A stretch of DNA of 64,000 nucleotides from Schlegelella_A sp036263655 (GTDB lineage: Bacteria > Pseudomonadota > Gammaproteobacteria > Burkholderiales > Burkholderiaceae_C): contig DATAGP010000013.1 in NCBI GenBank assembly GCA_036263655.1, positions 124,001 through 188,000 on the forward strand, given 5' to 3'. Of the stretch, positions 16,264 to 24,227 are shown one piece after another; position 1 is the stretch's first letter; each line of letters opens with the position of its first letter. The notes beneath the pieces were generated by a model. That model did not search any database. It saw only the letters and a program-made list of their open reading frames with translations, and was not told where the DNA came from. Both the position numbers and the translations under genes were made by a program.

Positions 16264-16887
16264 ATGCCCAGCGCTCGTCAGCGTAAAAACCCGAGAAGCG
16301 GCCCGCCAGACAACCGTCGCGACGACCTCGTGCGTGCCGCGGCTCAGCTGTTCCGCGAAAAGGGCTTCGAGGGCACGACCGTGCGCGACATCGCCGGCGC
16401 CGTCGGCATGCGCTCGGGCAGCCCGTTCTATCACTTCGCCAACAAGCACGAGCTGCTGATGGCGGTGATGGAAGAAGGCCTCCGCCTCGGCCTCGAGAGG
16501 ACGCGGGCCGTCGTCGACGGCGCCGGCCTGGCCGCGACCGAGCGCTTCCGCCGGCTCGTGCGCGTGCACTACGGCATCCTGCACGACACCGGCAGCGACT
16601 TCATCCCGGTGATGCTCTACGACTGGCGCTCGCTGCCGGCGCAGTACAAGCGCCGCATCATCGAGCTGAAGGACGGCTACGACGCGATCTGGCAGGGCAC
16701 GCTCGACGACCTGCACGCCGAGGGCCGGCTGCGCGCCGATGCGCGCCTGGCCCGCCTGATGATCCTCGGCGCCATCAACTTCTCGGCGACCTGGTACCGG
16801 GCGAAAGGACGTTCGGCCGGCCGCGTCGACCTCGACGCGCTGGCCGACGAGACCGTGGCGCTCGTCCTGCACGAGGCGCGATCGTGA
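16264..16887 (+). CDS. TetR-family transcriptional regulator
   Basis: 207 residues. The N-terminal helix-turn-helix domain (about 20-66) reads RDDLVRAAAQLFREKGFEGT...VRDIAGAVGMRSGSPFYHFANKHELL, the canonical TetR DNA-binding region. The remaining 140 residues form the ligand domain, of the kind found in regulators of acyl-CoA catabolism (FadR/PsrA/LiuR-like TetR proteins). ATG 16264 follows the palindromic operator directly; a good Shine-Dalgarno sequence is lacking. Flanked by the Liv-ligase operon and an enoyl-CoA hydratase. Likely represses both and the operons around 2050, released by an acyl-CoA; the ligand is unknown. Confidence 0.9.
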   Translation: MPSARQRKNPRSGPPDNRRDDLVRAAAQLFREKGFEGTTVRDIAGAVGMRSGSPFYHFANKHELLMAVMEEGLRLGLERTRAVVDGAGLAATERFRRLVRVHYGILHDTGSDFIPVMLYDWRSLPAQYKRRIIELKDGYDAIWQGTLDDLHAEGRLRADARLARLMILGAINFSATWYRAKGRSAGRVDLDALADETVALVLHEARS

Positions 16888-16921
16888 CCGCCCGATTCCG
16901 CCGCGCTGGTGCGGGGACGCC

Positions 16922-17728
16922 GTGAGCACCACCGTCCGCGTCGATCGTGCCGCCGACGTGTGGACGGTGACGATCGCCCGTCCGCAGGTGCGCAACGCCG
17001 TCGACGGGCCGACGGCGCGCTCGCTCGCCGAGGCCTTCCGCGCCTTCGACGCCGACGCGACGGCCAAGGTCGCTGTGCTGCACGGGGAAGGGGCGCATTT
17101 CTGCGCCGGCGCCGACCTCCGCACCGTCGCCGCCGGCAGCCTCGGCGATGCGGGCCAGCCGCTCGCGCTCGCCCTCGCCGACGACATCACCGAGGACGGG
17201 CCGATGGGCCCGACCCGGCTCGCCCTGAGCAAGCCGGTGATCGCGGCCGTCGAGGGATACGCTGTCGCCGGCGGCCTCGAGCTCGCGCTCTGGTGCGACC
17301 TGCGCGTCGCCTCGGCGACGGCGACCTTCGGCGTCTTCTGCCGCCGCTTCGGCGTGCCGCTGATCGACGGCGGCACGGTGCGCCTGCCGCGCCTGATCGG
17401 CGAGAGCCGGGCCATGGACCTGATCCTCACCGGGCGCGCCGTCGGCGCCGACGAAGCGCTCGCGCTCGGCCTCGCCAACCGCGTCGTCGGCGCCGACGAG
17501 GCGCTCGCCGCGGCACTCGTCCTGGCGCACGAGATCGCCGCCTTTCCGCAGCAGTGCATGCGCAACGACCGCGCCAGCGTGCGGCTCCAGCACGGGCTCC
17601 CGATCAACGCGGCGCTGGCCCAGGAGTTCGCCCTGGGACGAGCGACGCTAGACGCCGGCGAGGCCGTCGAAGGGGCGCGCCGCTTCGTCGCCGGCACCGG
17701 CCGGCACGGCCGCTTCGACGACCGCTGA
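16922..17728 (+). CDS. Enoyl-CoA hydratase/isomerase family protein
   Basis: 268 residues of the crotonase superfamily, GTG start 34 bp after tetR. Oxyanion-hole segments HFCAGADLRTV (about 59-69) and VEGYAVAGGLELALWCDLRV (about 110-129) are clear. The second catalytic position has GVPLIDGGTVRLPRLIG rather than the E-x-x-x-G of classical hydratases: E of GGLELAL is kept, while the second Glu seems replaced. Hydratase, isomerase or another crotonase activity is possible. Co-directional with tetR and probably co-transcribed, so likely part of the same acyl-CoA pathway; it could hydrate the carboxylated enoyl-CoA made by the carboxylase, as AtuE does in terpene degradation. Confidence 0.85.
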   Translation: MSTTVRVDRAADVWTVTIARPQVRNAVDGPTARSLAEAFRAFDADATAKVAVLHGEGAHFCAGADLRTVAAGSLGDAGQPLALALADDITEDGPMGPTRLALSKPVIAAVEGYAVAGGLELALWCDLRVASATATFGVFCRRFGVPLIDGGTVRLPRLIGESRAMDLILTGRAVGADEALALGLANRVVGADEALAAALVLAHEIAAFPQQCMRNDRASVRLQHGLPINAALAQEFALGRATLDAGEAVEGARRFVAGTGRHGRFDDR

Positions 17729-17803
17729 TCGACGCCGGCAGGAGCCGGTGGCACGTGTCCGAAAACGGCCAGTCGTGGCCGAGGCGCTGACCATAATCGG
17801 CGC

Positions 17804-19321
17804 ATGACGATCGATGGCGACGCGGCCTACCAGATCCTTCTCGCGCACGACGCGCGCTTCGACGGCAAGCTCTTCGTCGGCGTGACCTCGACCGGCGTCT
17901 ACTGCCGGCCGATCTGCCGCGTGCGCATGCCGGCGCGGCGCAACTGCCGCTTCTTCGCGACGCCGGCGCAGGCCGAGGCGGCGCAGTTCAGGCCCTGCCT
18001 CAAGTGCCGTCCCGAGCTGGCGCCCGGGCCCGGGCTGCCGTGGACGGTGATGGACGCGTCGCGCACGCTGGCCCGCCAGGCGGCGATGCTGCTCGAGGAG
18101 GAGTCCGCGAGCGACGAGGCGCCCGGCGTCGCCGCCGTCGCCGCCCGCCTCGGCGTGAGCGACCGTCACCTGCGCCGCATCTTCTTCAGCGAGCACGGCG
18201 TGACGCCCTTGCAGTACCTGCAGACGCGCCGCCTCCTTCTCGCCAAGCAGCTGCTGACCGACACCGACCTGCCGGTGGCGCAGATCGCGCTGACGAGCGG
18301 CTACCGGAGCCTGCGCCGCTTCAATGCCGCCTTCGCGAGCGGCTACCGCATGAACCCGATGCGCTTGCGACGGACGGCGGCGGCGGGCGCACGGACCGTG
18401 CCGCGCCGCGGCGGGCCGGCCGCGAAGCCGGCCGACGGTGTCGACTCGCCGCCCGTGAGCGTGCTGCTCGGCTATCGGCCTCCCTATGACCGGGCGGCCC
18501 TGCTCGCCTTCATCGCACAGCGCGCCATCCCGTGCATCGAAGCGGTCGACGGGCCGGTCGTCCGGCGCACGGTTCGCGCCGGCGCGCTCGGCCCGGAAGC
18601 GGGCTGGCTCGAGGCGCGCTTCGTTGCGGACCATGCACGCGTCCGGCTGTCCTTCGCGCCGTCGCTCGGTGCGTCGAGCGGCGCCGTGATCGCTGCCGTC
18701 CGGCGCTGGCTTGATCTCGATGCGGCGCCCGACACCATCGACCAGGGCCTCGCAGGATTGCCCGGTGATCCGGGGTTGCGCCTCCCCGGCAGCGTCGACC
18801 CGTTCGAGCTCGCAGTGCGCGCCGTCCTCGGCCAGCAGGTCACGGTCGCTGCGGCGCGCACCCTCGCCCGCCGCGTCGTCGAGCGCTTCGGCAGCATCGT
18901 CGAGACGCCGTGGGACGACGTCGCGCGTGCCTTCCCCGGACCCGACGCGCTGGCCGGCGCGCCGCTCGAGCGCATCGCCGAGCTCGGCATCATCCGCAGC
19001 CGCGCCGGCGCGATCCGGGCGATCGCCGCCGCCTGGCCCGATCTCGCGCGCCTGTTCGCGCCCGCCTCCTCGCCCGAGGTGCTGGTCGATCGCCTGCGCG
19101 AGCTGCCCGGCATCGGGCCGTGGACGGCGCACTACGTCGCCATGCGCGGCCTCGGCTGGCCGGACGCCTTCCCGCCCGGCGACGTCGCCGCGCTGAAGGC
19201 GATGCGGCAGCTCTTCGGCGCTGCGACGCAGCGCGCCTCCGACACGCACGCCGAGGCCTGGCGGCCCTGGCGCTCGTATGCCCTCCTCCGCCTCTGGAAC
19301 TCCCTCGGAGCCACGCCATGA
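17804..19321 (+). CDS. AdaA-AraC-AlkA fusion: methyl-phosphotriester sensor and 3-methyladenine DNA glycosylase II
   Basis: 505 residues with three parts. Residues 1-80 are the Ada N-terminal zinc domain: C34, C38, C65 and C68 match the four zinc cysteines of E. coli Ada, C34 being the methyl-accepting one. Residues about 100-185 are an AraC-type helix-turn-helix (VAARLGVSDRHLRRIFFSEHG). Residues about 215-505 are an AlkA glycosylase with the helix-hairpin-helix LRELPGIGPWTAHYVAMRG and catalytic D460 in FPPGDVAAL. It should sense DNA methyl-phosphotriesters, activate adaptive-response genes and excise alkylated bases. The stop overlaps the start of the methyltransferase gene (ATGA). Such fusions are known in actinobacteria and proteobacteria. 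Confidence 0.92.
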   Translation: MTIDGDAAYQILLAHDARFDGKLFVGVTSTGVYCRPICRVRMPARRNCRFFATPAQAEAAQFRPCLKCRPELAPGPGLPWTVMDASRTLARQAAMLLEEESASDEAPGVAAVAARLGVSDRHLRRIFFSEHGVTPLQYLQTRRLLLAKQLLTDTDLPVAQIALTSGYRSLRRFNAAFASGYRMNPMRLRRTAAAGARTVPRRGGPAAKPADGVDSPPVSVLLGYRPPYDRAALLAFIAQRAIPCIEAVDGPVVRRTVRAGALGPEAGWLEARFVADHARVRLSFAPSLGASSGAVIAAVRRWLDLDAAPDTIDQGLAGLPGDPGLRLPGSVDPFELAVRAVLGQQVTVAAARTLARRVVERFGSIVETPWDDVARAFPGPDALAGAPLERIAELGIIRSRAGAIRAIAAAWPDLARLFAPASSPEVLVDRLRELPGIGPWTAHYVAMRGLGWPDAFPPGDVAALKAMRQLFGAATQRASDTHAEAWRPWRSYALLRLWNSLGATP

Positions 19322-19869
19322 CCTTTGCCACCGACTCGATCGTTCGCTCCTGCACCGCACAGAGCCTGATCGGCTCGCCGCTCGGCCCGCTGCTCCTGGC
19401 CCGCACGCGGGTCGGTCTCGCCGGTGCCTGGTTCCAGAACCAGAAGCACCACCCGATGACGATCGGAGCGCCCGAGCGGCCCGACGATCCGCTGCTCGCG
19501 TCCGCCGCGCGCCAGCTCGAGGCGTACTTCGCCGGCGCGAGCGATGTCTTCGAGGTCGCCCTCGACCTCCAGGGCACGCCGTTCCAGCAGGCGGTCTGGG
19601 CCGAGCTCCTCCGCATCGCGCCCGGCACGACGTGCAGCTACGGCGACATCGCTCGGCGCCTCGGCACGGCCTCGTCGGGGCGGGCGGTCGGGTCGGCCGT
19701 CGGCCGCAACCCGGTCTCGATCATCGTGCCCTGCCATCGCGTCGTCGGCAGCACGGGCGCCCTGACCGGCTACGCGGCCGGCCTCGACCGCAAGACGGCC
19801 CTTCTCCGTCTCGAAGCCGAGCGACGGGCCCGCAGCGGCACGCGAGCCGGGCAGCTGGAGCTTCATTGA
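19318..19869 (+). CDS. ogt: Methylated-DNA--protein-cysteine methyltransferase
   Basis: 183 residues. The active-site motif IIVPCHRVVG has the acceptor cysteine C139; upstream are GTPFQQAVWAELLRIAPG and the DNA-binding recognition helix around RAVGSAVGRNP. It transfers the methyl or alkyl group from O6-alkylguanine to itself in a suicide reaction. Length and lack of an Ada N-terminus fit Ogt. ATG overlaps the stop of the AdaA-AlkA gene, and its own stop overlaps the TTG start of the next gene, so three genes are translationally chained. Confidence 0.93.
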   Translation: MTFATDSIVRSCTAQSLIGSPLGPLLLARTRVGLAGAWFQNQKHHPMTIGAPERPDDPLLASAARQLEAYFAGASDVFEVALDLQGTPFQQAVWAELLRIAPGTTCSYGDIARRLGTASSGRAVGSAVGRNPVSIIVPCHRVVGSTGALTGYAAGLDRKTALLRLEAERRARSGTRAGQLELH

Positions 19870-20819
19870 GGCCGCGCGATGTCGCCGAGCTCGTCGCCCT
19901 GGCCGCCCTCTGGGGCGGATCGTTCCTCTTCATGCGCATCGCCGTGCCGGCGTTCGGCCCGTTCGCGCTCGCCGCACTGCGCGTCGCCGGCGCCAGCCTG
20001 CTGCTCCTGCCCCTGCTCGTGGCGCGCGGCGAGCTGGGCGCGCTGCGGCGGCACTGGCGCCCGATCGCCGTCGTCGGGCTGACGAACTCGGCCCTGCCCT
20101 TCGCCTGCTTCGCCTACGCAGCGCTGACGATCGACGCCGGCGTGTCGGCGATCTTCAACGCGGCGACGCCGCTGTTCTCTGCCGTCATCGCCTGGCTGTG
20201 GCTCGCTGACCGCATGACGCTGCCGCGCATCGTCGGGCTCGCCGTCGGCTTCGCCGGCGTGGTCTGGGTCGCGTGGGACCGGTCGAGCGCGGCCGCCGCG
20301 ACGACGACGCACGTGGCGCCGGCTGCCGTCGAGGCGACGCACGTCGCCGGCGCCGCGGTGCTCGCCTGCATCCTGGGCGCCCTCTTCTACGGCATGGCGC
20401 CGAGCATCACGAAGCACCACCTCACCGGCGTGCCTCCGCTCGCCGTCGCCGCCGGCAGCCAGCTCGCGGCGACGCTCCTGCTCGCGCTGCCGGCAGCCGC
20501 CGCCTGGCCCGCCGCGTCGCCGGCGCCGGCGGCATGGGCGGCAGCGGCGGCACTCGCCTTCGTCTGCACGGGGCTGGCGTACATCCTCTACTTCCGGCTG
20601 ATCGCCCACGCCGGACCCGCCAACGCCGTGGCTGTCACCTACCTCGTGCCGATCTTCGCCGTGCTTTGGGGCGGCCTCTTCCTCGGCGAGCGCGTGACGG
20701 TGTCGCTCGCGCTCGGCTGTGCCGTCATCTTCGTCGGCACCGCGCTGGCGACCGGCGTCATCGGCACGCGTCGCGCGCCGCTGCTCGCAGCCGGTCCGGA
20801 CACGCCGCCGCGGCGGTGA
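19866..20819 (+). CDS. EamA/DMT-family transporter
   Basis: 317 residues, about ten membrane segments in two EamA repeats (first ELVALAALWGGSFLFMRIAV, second starting near 165 with GAAVLACILGALFYGMA). It starts with TTG at 19866, overlapping the ogt stop (TTGA); no good ATG or GTG exists nearby. Drug/metabolite superfamily members usually export small metabolites, but the substrate cannot be deduced. The overlap ties it to the repair genes by translation, with no obvious functional reason. Confidence 0.85.
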   Translation: MRPRDVAELVALAALWGGSFLFMRIAVPAFGPFALAALRVAGASLLLLPLLVARGELGALRRHWRPIAVVGLTNSALPFACFAYAALTIDAGVSAIFNAATPLFSAVIAWLWLADRMTLPRIVGLAVGFAGVVWVAWDRSSAAAATTTHVAPAAVEATHVAGAAVLACILGALFYGMAPSITKHHLTGVPPLAVAAGSQLAATLLLALPAAAAWPAASPAPAAWAAAAALAFVCTGLAYILYFRLIAHAGPANAVAVTYLVPIFAVLWGGLFLGERVTVSLALGCAVIFVGTALATGVIGTRRAPLLAAGPDTPPRR

Positions 20820-20825
20820 ACCGCG

Positions 20826-21299
20826 TCAGCCCGGGGGCACGCCGGTGGCCGCTGGCGGCACCGGACTGCCGCCCGTGAAGCCGCGCTTCAGCAGCATCCA
20901 TCGCCACTTCGGCACGGCGCGGAAGGGCCGGGTGCCGGCGGCGGCGTCCGACACCGGAACGCCCTGCGCCATCTGCAGCGTGATGGAGCGGCGGGCGTCG
21001 GGACAGACCTTGCAGCTCCAGTTGCGGCCGTCCCGGATCGTGCAGTCGTCGAACTTTCCGGACGGCTCGGCGGTTCCGACGGTCCAGAAGATCACCTCGC
21101 GGTGCGGCTTCAGGGCCCGGTAGCGGTAGCGCTGGCCTGCCGACACCTCGCCCGTGCAGCGGTCGCCCTGCCAGACGCCATCGATGCATTCGACCGTGTA
21201 GATCGTGCGCTCGCCCTGCATGGTGACGAAGTCCGAGGCCCACGCGGCGAAGCCGAGGGTCGCAAGAACCGCGATCACCGATGCCCAGACACGCACCAT
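20826..21299 (-). CDS. Exported cysteine-containing protein of unknown function
   Basis: 157 residues. Residues 1-21 look like a signal peptide (MVRVWASVIAVLATLGFAAWA). The mature part has five cysteines (C38, C48, C86, C96, C99), including WSCKVCPD, so one or two periplasmic disulfides are likely. Aromatic and charged strands (GQRYRYRALKPHREVIFWTVG) suggest a small beta-rich domain. No family recognised. Convergent with the EamA gene, 6 bp apart. Confidence 0.7.
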   Translation of the reverse strand: MVRVWASVIAVLATLGFAAWASDFVTMQGERTIYTVECIDGVWQGDRCTGEVSAGQRYRYRALKPHREVIFWTVGTAEPSGKFDDCTIRDGRNWSCKVCPDARRSITLQMAQGVPVSDAAAGTRPFRAVPKWRWMLLKRGFTGGSPVPPAATGVPPG

Positions 21300-21407
21300 C
21301 CCGTTGCCTCCGGCGCCCCTGCGGCGCGCGCGGATTGTGCCCGTCGGCCGTCAGATCCCGCATGACCGTCCACCCGGGTCGGACATGCGGCGACGCCTGC
21401 GTCACGC

Positions 21408-21548
21408 TCAGGCGCGAGGTGGCTCGACCGGCGGACGGCCGGGGTCTTCGGGGACGATCGGCGGCGGCAGCCCGTCGTCCGGGTCGACCGGCAGCGCGTC
21501 TGGCTCGGGATCGTCGTCGTCCTGGGGCATGCCCGGCAAGGTGGCCAT
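21408..21548 (-). CDS. Possible small acidic, proline-rich protein
   Basis: The 368-bp gap between the exported protein (ends 21299) and the GntR gene contains a 46-residue leftward frame rich in Asp and Pro (DDDDPEPDALPVDPDDGLPP, then IVPEDPGRPPVEPPRA). A longer start at 21617 would overlap the GntR promoter-operator region only slightly upstream. No Shine-Dalgarno sequence is visible. The biased but protein-like composition is the only support. Confidence 0.3.
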   Translation of the reverse strand: MATLPGMPQDDDDPEPDALPVDPDDGLPPPIVPEDPGRPPVEPPRA

Positions 21549-21628
21549 GGAAGTCACTGTCTTGCAAAACGCGGCCGGAGACAAGGACGCGGGCTTTTGC
21601 ATGCAGACTGCCGACATTCGGGAAGTAC

Positions 21629-21660
21629 ATTGTTGACAATTTGCATTTTTCTTCGAACAT
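21629..21660 (+). promoter_or_regulatory. Promoter and operator of the phosphonate regulator gene
   Basis: A perfect -35 TTGACA (21633-21638) lies within the palindrome ATTGTTGACAAT (21629-21640), of the TTGT-N2-ACAA kind bound by FCD-type GntR regulators. A weak -10 GAACAT follows at 21655-21660 after 16 nt. The start point would fall at or next to the ATG at 21668, giving a leaderless or nearly leaderless mRNA, which agrees with the absence of a ribosome-binding site. The region is AT-rich compared with its surroundings. Confidence 0.55.
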
Positions 21661-21667
21661 CGGCCGC

Positions 21668-22390
21668 ATGGGTGAACGCCTCGCCGACATCGCCATGCTG
21701 CAGAGTCACTCGCTGACGATGCTCGTGCAGCGCGAGCTCGAGCGGATGGTCCTGACCGGCGAGCTCTCGGCGGGCAAGAAGCTCAACGAGGCCGAGATCT
21801 CGACGCGACTGGGCGTCTCGCGTGGACCCGTCCGAGAATCGTTCCGAGCCCTGCAGGAAGCGGGGCTGGTGCGGCTCGAGAAGAACCGCGGTGTGTTCGT
21901 GCGCGAGGTCTCGGTCGACGAAGCCGACGACATCTACGAGATCCGCGCCACGCTCGACCAGATGGCCGGGCGCAAGCTCGCCGTGTCGATCCGACGGGAG
22001 CAGCTCGCCGCGCTGCGTGCGCTGGTGGCGCGCATGCGCGCCGCCGCCGAGACCGGCGACGTCGAGGGCTATCACGAGGCCAACCTCGCGTTCCACGATG
22101 CGCTCGTCGAGTACGCGGGCAACCCGAAGCTGCTGCAGATCTACCGGCGCCTCGTCAACGAGCTGAGCCTGTTCCGCCGCCACACGCTGGCGCAGCCGCA
22201 CCGCCTCCCGAGCTCGACGCTGGAGCACGAGGAGATCCTGAGCCTGATCGAGTCCGGCCAGGCAGAAGCCGCCGGACAGAAGCTGCACGAACACGCCACG
22301 GCCAGTCGGGGGCGCGTGCACGCCCTGGCCGCGGCGACCGCTCGACCTTCCCCTGCCGATCGCGACCTGCGCGCCCGGCGCACCGGCTAG
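21668..22390 (+). CDS. GntR-family (FCD subfamily) regulator of phosphonate utilisation
   Basis: 240 residues. N-terminal winged helix (about 12-75: LVQRELERMVLTGELSAGKKLNEAEISTRLGVSRGPVRESFRALQEAGLV) and a C-terminal FCD ligand domain with metal-site histidines (ANLAFHDALVEYAGN, HEEILSLIESGQAEAA). It resembles the regulators found beside phosphonate genes in Burkholderia, and the genes that follow confirm the context. ATG 21668 is the first in-frame start after the promoter; M10 is a possible alternative. Likely represses its own gene and the phn genes until a phosphonate intermediate binds. Confidence 0.85.
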   Translation: MGERLADIAMLQSHSLTMLVQRELERMVLTGELSAGKKLNEAEISTRLGVSRGPVRESFRALQEAGLVRLEKNRGVFVREVSVDEADDIYEIRATLDQMAGRKLAVSIRREQLAALRALVARMRAAAETGDVEGYHEANLAFHDALVEYAGNPKLLQIYRRLVNELSLFRRHTLAQPHRLPSSTLEHEEILSLIESGQAEAAGQKLHEHATASRGRVHALAAATARPSPADRDLRARRTG

Positions 22391-22508
22391 AACAACGGCG
22401 AGCGACAGCGCCCGCGGCGTCATGTCGCCACAGTGTCATCGATGCGAGCGCATGCTGGGCATCCGTTGCCCACGGCCCTGAACCCTTCACCGAGGATTGG
22501 AGACAACC

Positions 22509-23453
22509 ATGCAGACCTCACGCCTTCGCCCCGCCCTGTCGCGCCTCGCCGCGAGCACCTGGACCCGGCTGGCCGCCGGCCTGGCGCTCGCCGGCGCCTG
22601 CCTGCTGCCGAGCGCGGCGCAGGCGCAGGCCGCCGCCTGCGAGAACCCGAGAGTCATCCGCTTCTCGATCATCCCGACGCAGGAGTCGGTGCGCGAGCTC
22701 ACGCTCTACAAGCCCGTGCTCGACATCCTCGCCAAGAACACCGGCAAGAAGATCGAGTTCTACATGCCGACCTCGTACTCCTCCGTCGTCGAGGCGCTGC
22801 TCGGCAAATGGGTCGACGTCGCGGTGCTCGGGCCCGAGTCGTACCTCATCGCCAAGACGCAGGGCGCCAACATCGACGTCTTCGCGACGTACTACAAGAA
22901 GCAGGACGGCGTCCAGGAGGCGGGCCCCGGATTCAAGTCCGTGCTCATCACCAAGAAGGGCTCGAAGTTCACGACCGTCGATTCGGTGAAGGGCTCGGTC
23001 ATGCTGCTCGTCGACCCGGCGAGCACGTCGGGCTCGCTGATCCCGGAATCGATCTTCGGCGGCAAGGTCGTGAAGATGCCGCTGAAGCAGTACTTCAGCA
23101 AGGTGGCGTTCTCCGGCGGCCACGACCTCTCGACGCTGGCGGTGTTCGACGGCAAGGCCGACGCTGCCTTCGTCGCCACGCACCGCTACATGAACGCGAT
23201 CACCGCGAGCAAGGGAAAGATGAAGGTCGAGGACTTCAACATCCTGTGGACCTCGCCGCTGATCCCGCAGGACCCCTTCGTCTACCGCAGCACCCTCTGC
23301 CCGGAGCTGAAGAAGCAGATCCAGGACACCTTCGTGACGCTCGACCAACATCCGGACGGCAAGAAGTACCTGGAGAACGTGTTCGCGGAGAAGTTCGTGG
23401 TCATGAAGGACTCCGACTACGACGTGATCCGCGAAGCGGGCGGCGGCAAGTAG
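22509..23453 (+). CDS. phnD: Phosphonate ABC transporter, periplasmic binding protein PhnD
   Basis: 314 residues. Signal peptide with a long basic n-region, cleavage likely after AQA near residue 40. The mature protein shows PhnD-family motifs: SIIPTQESVRELTLYKPVLD, EFYMPTSYSSVVEALLGKWV, VAVLGPESYLIA and LVDPASTSGSLIPES, the last forming part of the phosphonate pocket. Its relatives bind 2-aminoethylphosphonate and similar compounds. ATG 22509 is preferred over the TTG 12 bp upstream because GGAG lies 7 bases before it. First gene after the regulator; phnC follows after 24 bp. Confidence 0.92.
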   Translation: MQTSRLRPALSRLAASTWTRLAAGLALAGACLLPSAAQAQAAACENPRVIRFSIIPTQESVRELTLYKPVLDILAKNTGKKIEFYMPTSYSSVVEALLGKWVDVAVLGPESYLIAKTQGANIDVFATYYKKQDGVQEAGPGFKSVLITKKGSKFTTVDSVKGSVMLLVDPASTSGSLIPESIFGGKVVKMPLKQYFSKVAFSGGHDLSTLAVFDGKADAAFVATHRYMNAITASKGKMKVEDFNILWTSPLIPQDPFVYRSTLCPELKKQIQDTFVTLDQHPDGKKYLENVFAEKFVVMKDSDYDVIREAGGGK

Positions 23454-23477
23454 TCGCGACTTTCAGCCGGAACCGTC

Positions 23478-24227
23478 ATGCGAACCGTGCTCGAGGTGAA
23501 GGACCTGCGCGCCGGCTATGCCGGCCGCGAGATCCTGAAGGGGCTCAGCTTCACGCTGGCCGCCGATGACTTCTTCGCGATCATCGGCCCCAGCGGCGCC
23601 GGCAAGTCGACCCTGATCCGCTGCGTCAACCGGCTCGTCGAGCCGAGCAGCGGACAGGTGCTCTTCAACGGCGTCGATCTCGTCAAGCTGCCCTACCCCG
23701 AAATGCGCGCCCAGCGCCGCAACATCGGCATGATCTTCCAGGAGTTCAACCTGATCGAGCGCCTCTCGGTCATGGACAACGTGCTCACCGGACGGCTCGG
23801 CTACACCGGCACGCTGCGCAGCATCTTCCGCATGTACACCAAGGCCGACATCGAGCAGGCCCTGCGCCTGCTCGACCGCGTCGGCCTGAGCGAGCACGTC
23901 GACAAGCGTGCCGATCGCCTCTCGGGCGGCCAGCGCCAGCGCGTCGGCATCGCCCGCGCGCTGATCCAGAACCCGAAGCTGCTCCTCGTCGACGAGCCCA
24001 CCTCCAGCCTCGACCCGAAGATCTCGCGCGAGGTGATGGGACTGATCCGCGAGATGGCGCGCGAGTTCCACATTCCCGTGCTCTGCAACATCCACGACGT
24101 CGACCTCGCCTGCGACTTCTGCACCCGGGTCATCGGCCTGCAGGACGGCATCAAGAAGTTCGAGGGCAGCCCGGACCAGCTCGACAAGCGCGCGCTGCAG
24201 GAGATCTACGCGATGGAGGTGCTGTGA
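23478..24227 (+). CDS. phnC: Phosphonate ABC transporter ATP-binding protein PhnC
   Basis: 249 residues. Walker A GPSGAGKST (37-45), Q-loop FQEFNLIERLSVMDNVLTGR, signature LSGGQRQRVGIARAL and Walker B LLLVDEPTSSLDP. The FNLI...VLTGRLGYTGT segment is typical of PhnC. Energises phosphonate uptake with the two PhnE permeases. Its stop overlaps the GTG of the first permease. Confidence 0.93.
   Translation: MRTVLEVKDLRAGYAGREILKGLSFTLAADDFFAIIGPSGAGKSTLIRCVNRLVEPSSGQVLFNGVDLVKLPYPEMRAQRRNIGMIFQEFNLIERLSVMDNVLTGRLGYTGTLRSIFRMYTKADIEQALRLLDRVGLSEHVDKRADRLSGGQRQRVGIARALIQNPKLLLVDEPTSSLDPKISREVMGLIREMAREFHIPVLCNIHDVDLACDFCTRVIGLQDGIKKFEGSPDQLDKRALQEIYAMEVL

Noticed and set aside
17766..17781. Palindrome CGGCCA-N4-TGGCCG upstream of the AdaA-AlkA gene as an operator
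   Set aside because: Only 6-bp GC-rich arms and no second copy; Ada-type binding sites are not palindromes of this kind.
15286..17805. Open frame continuing upstream from livM on the minus strand through livH and tetR
   Set aside because: livM begins at ATG 15285 overlapping the livH stop; the upstream part lacks protein-like features and covers well-supported genes.
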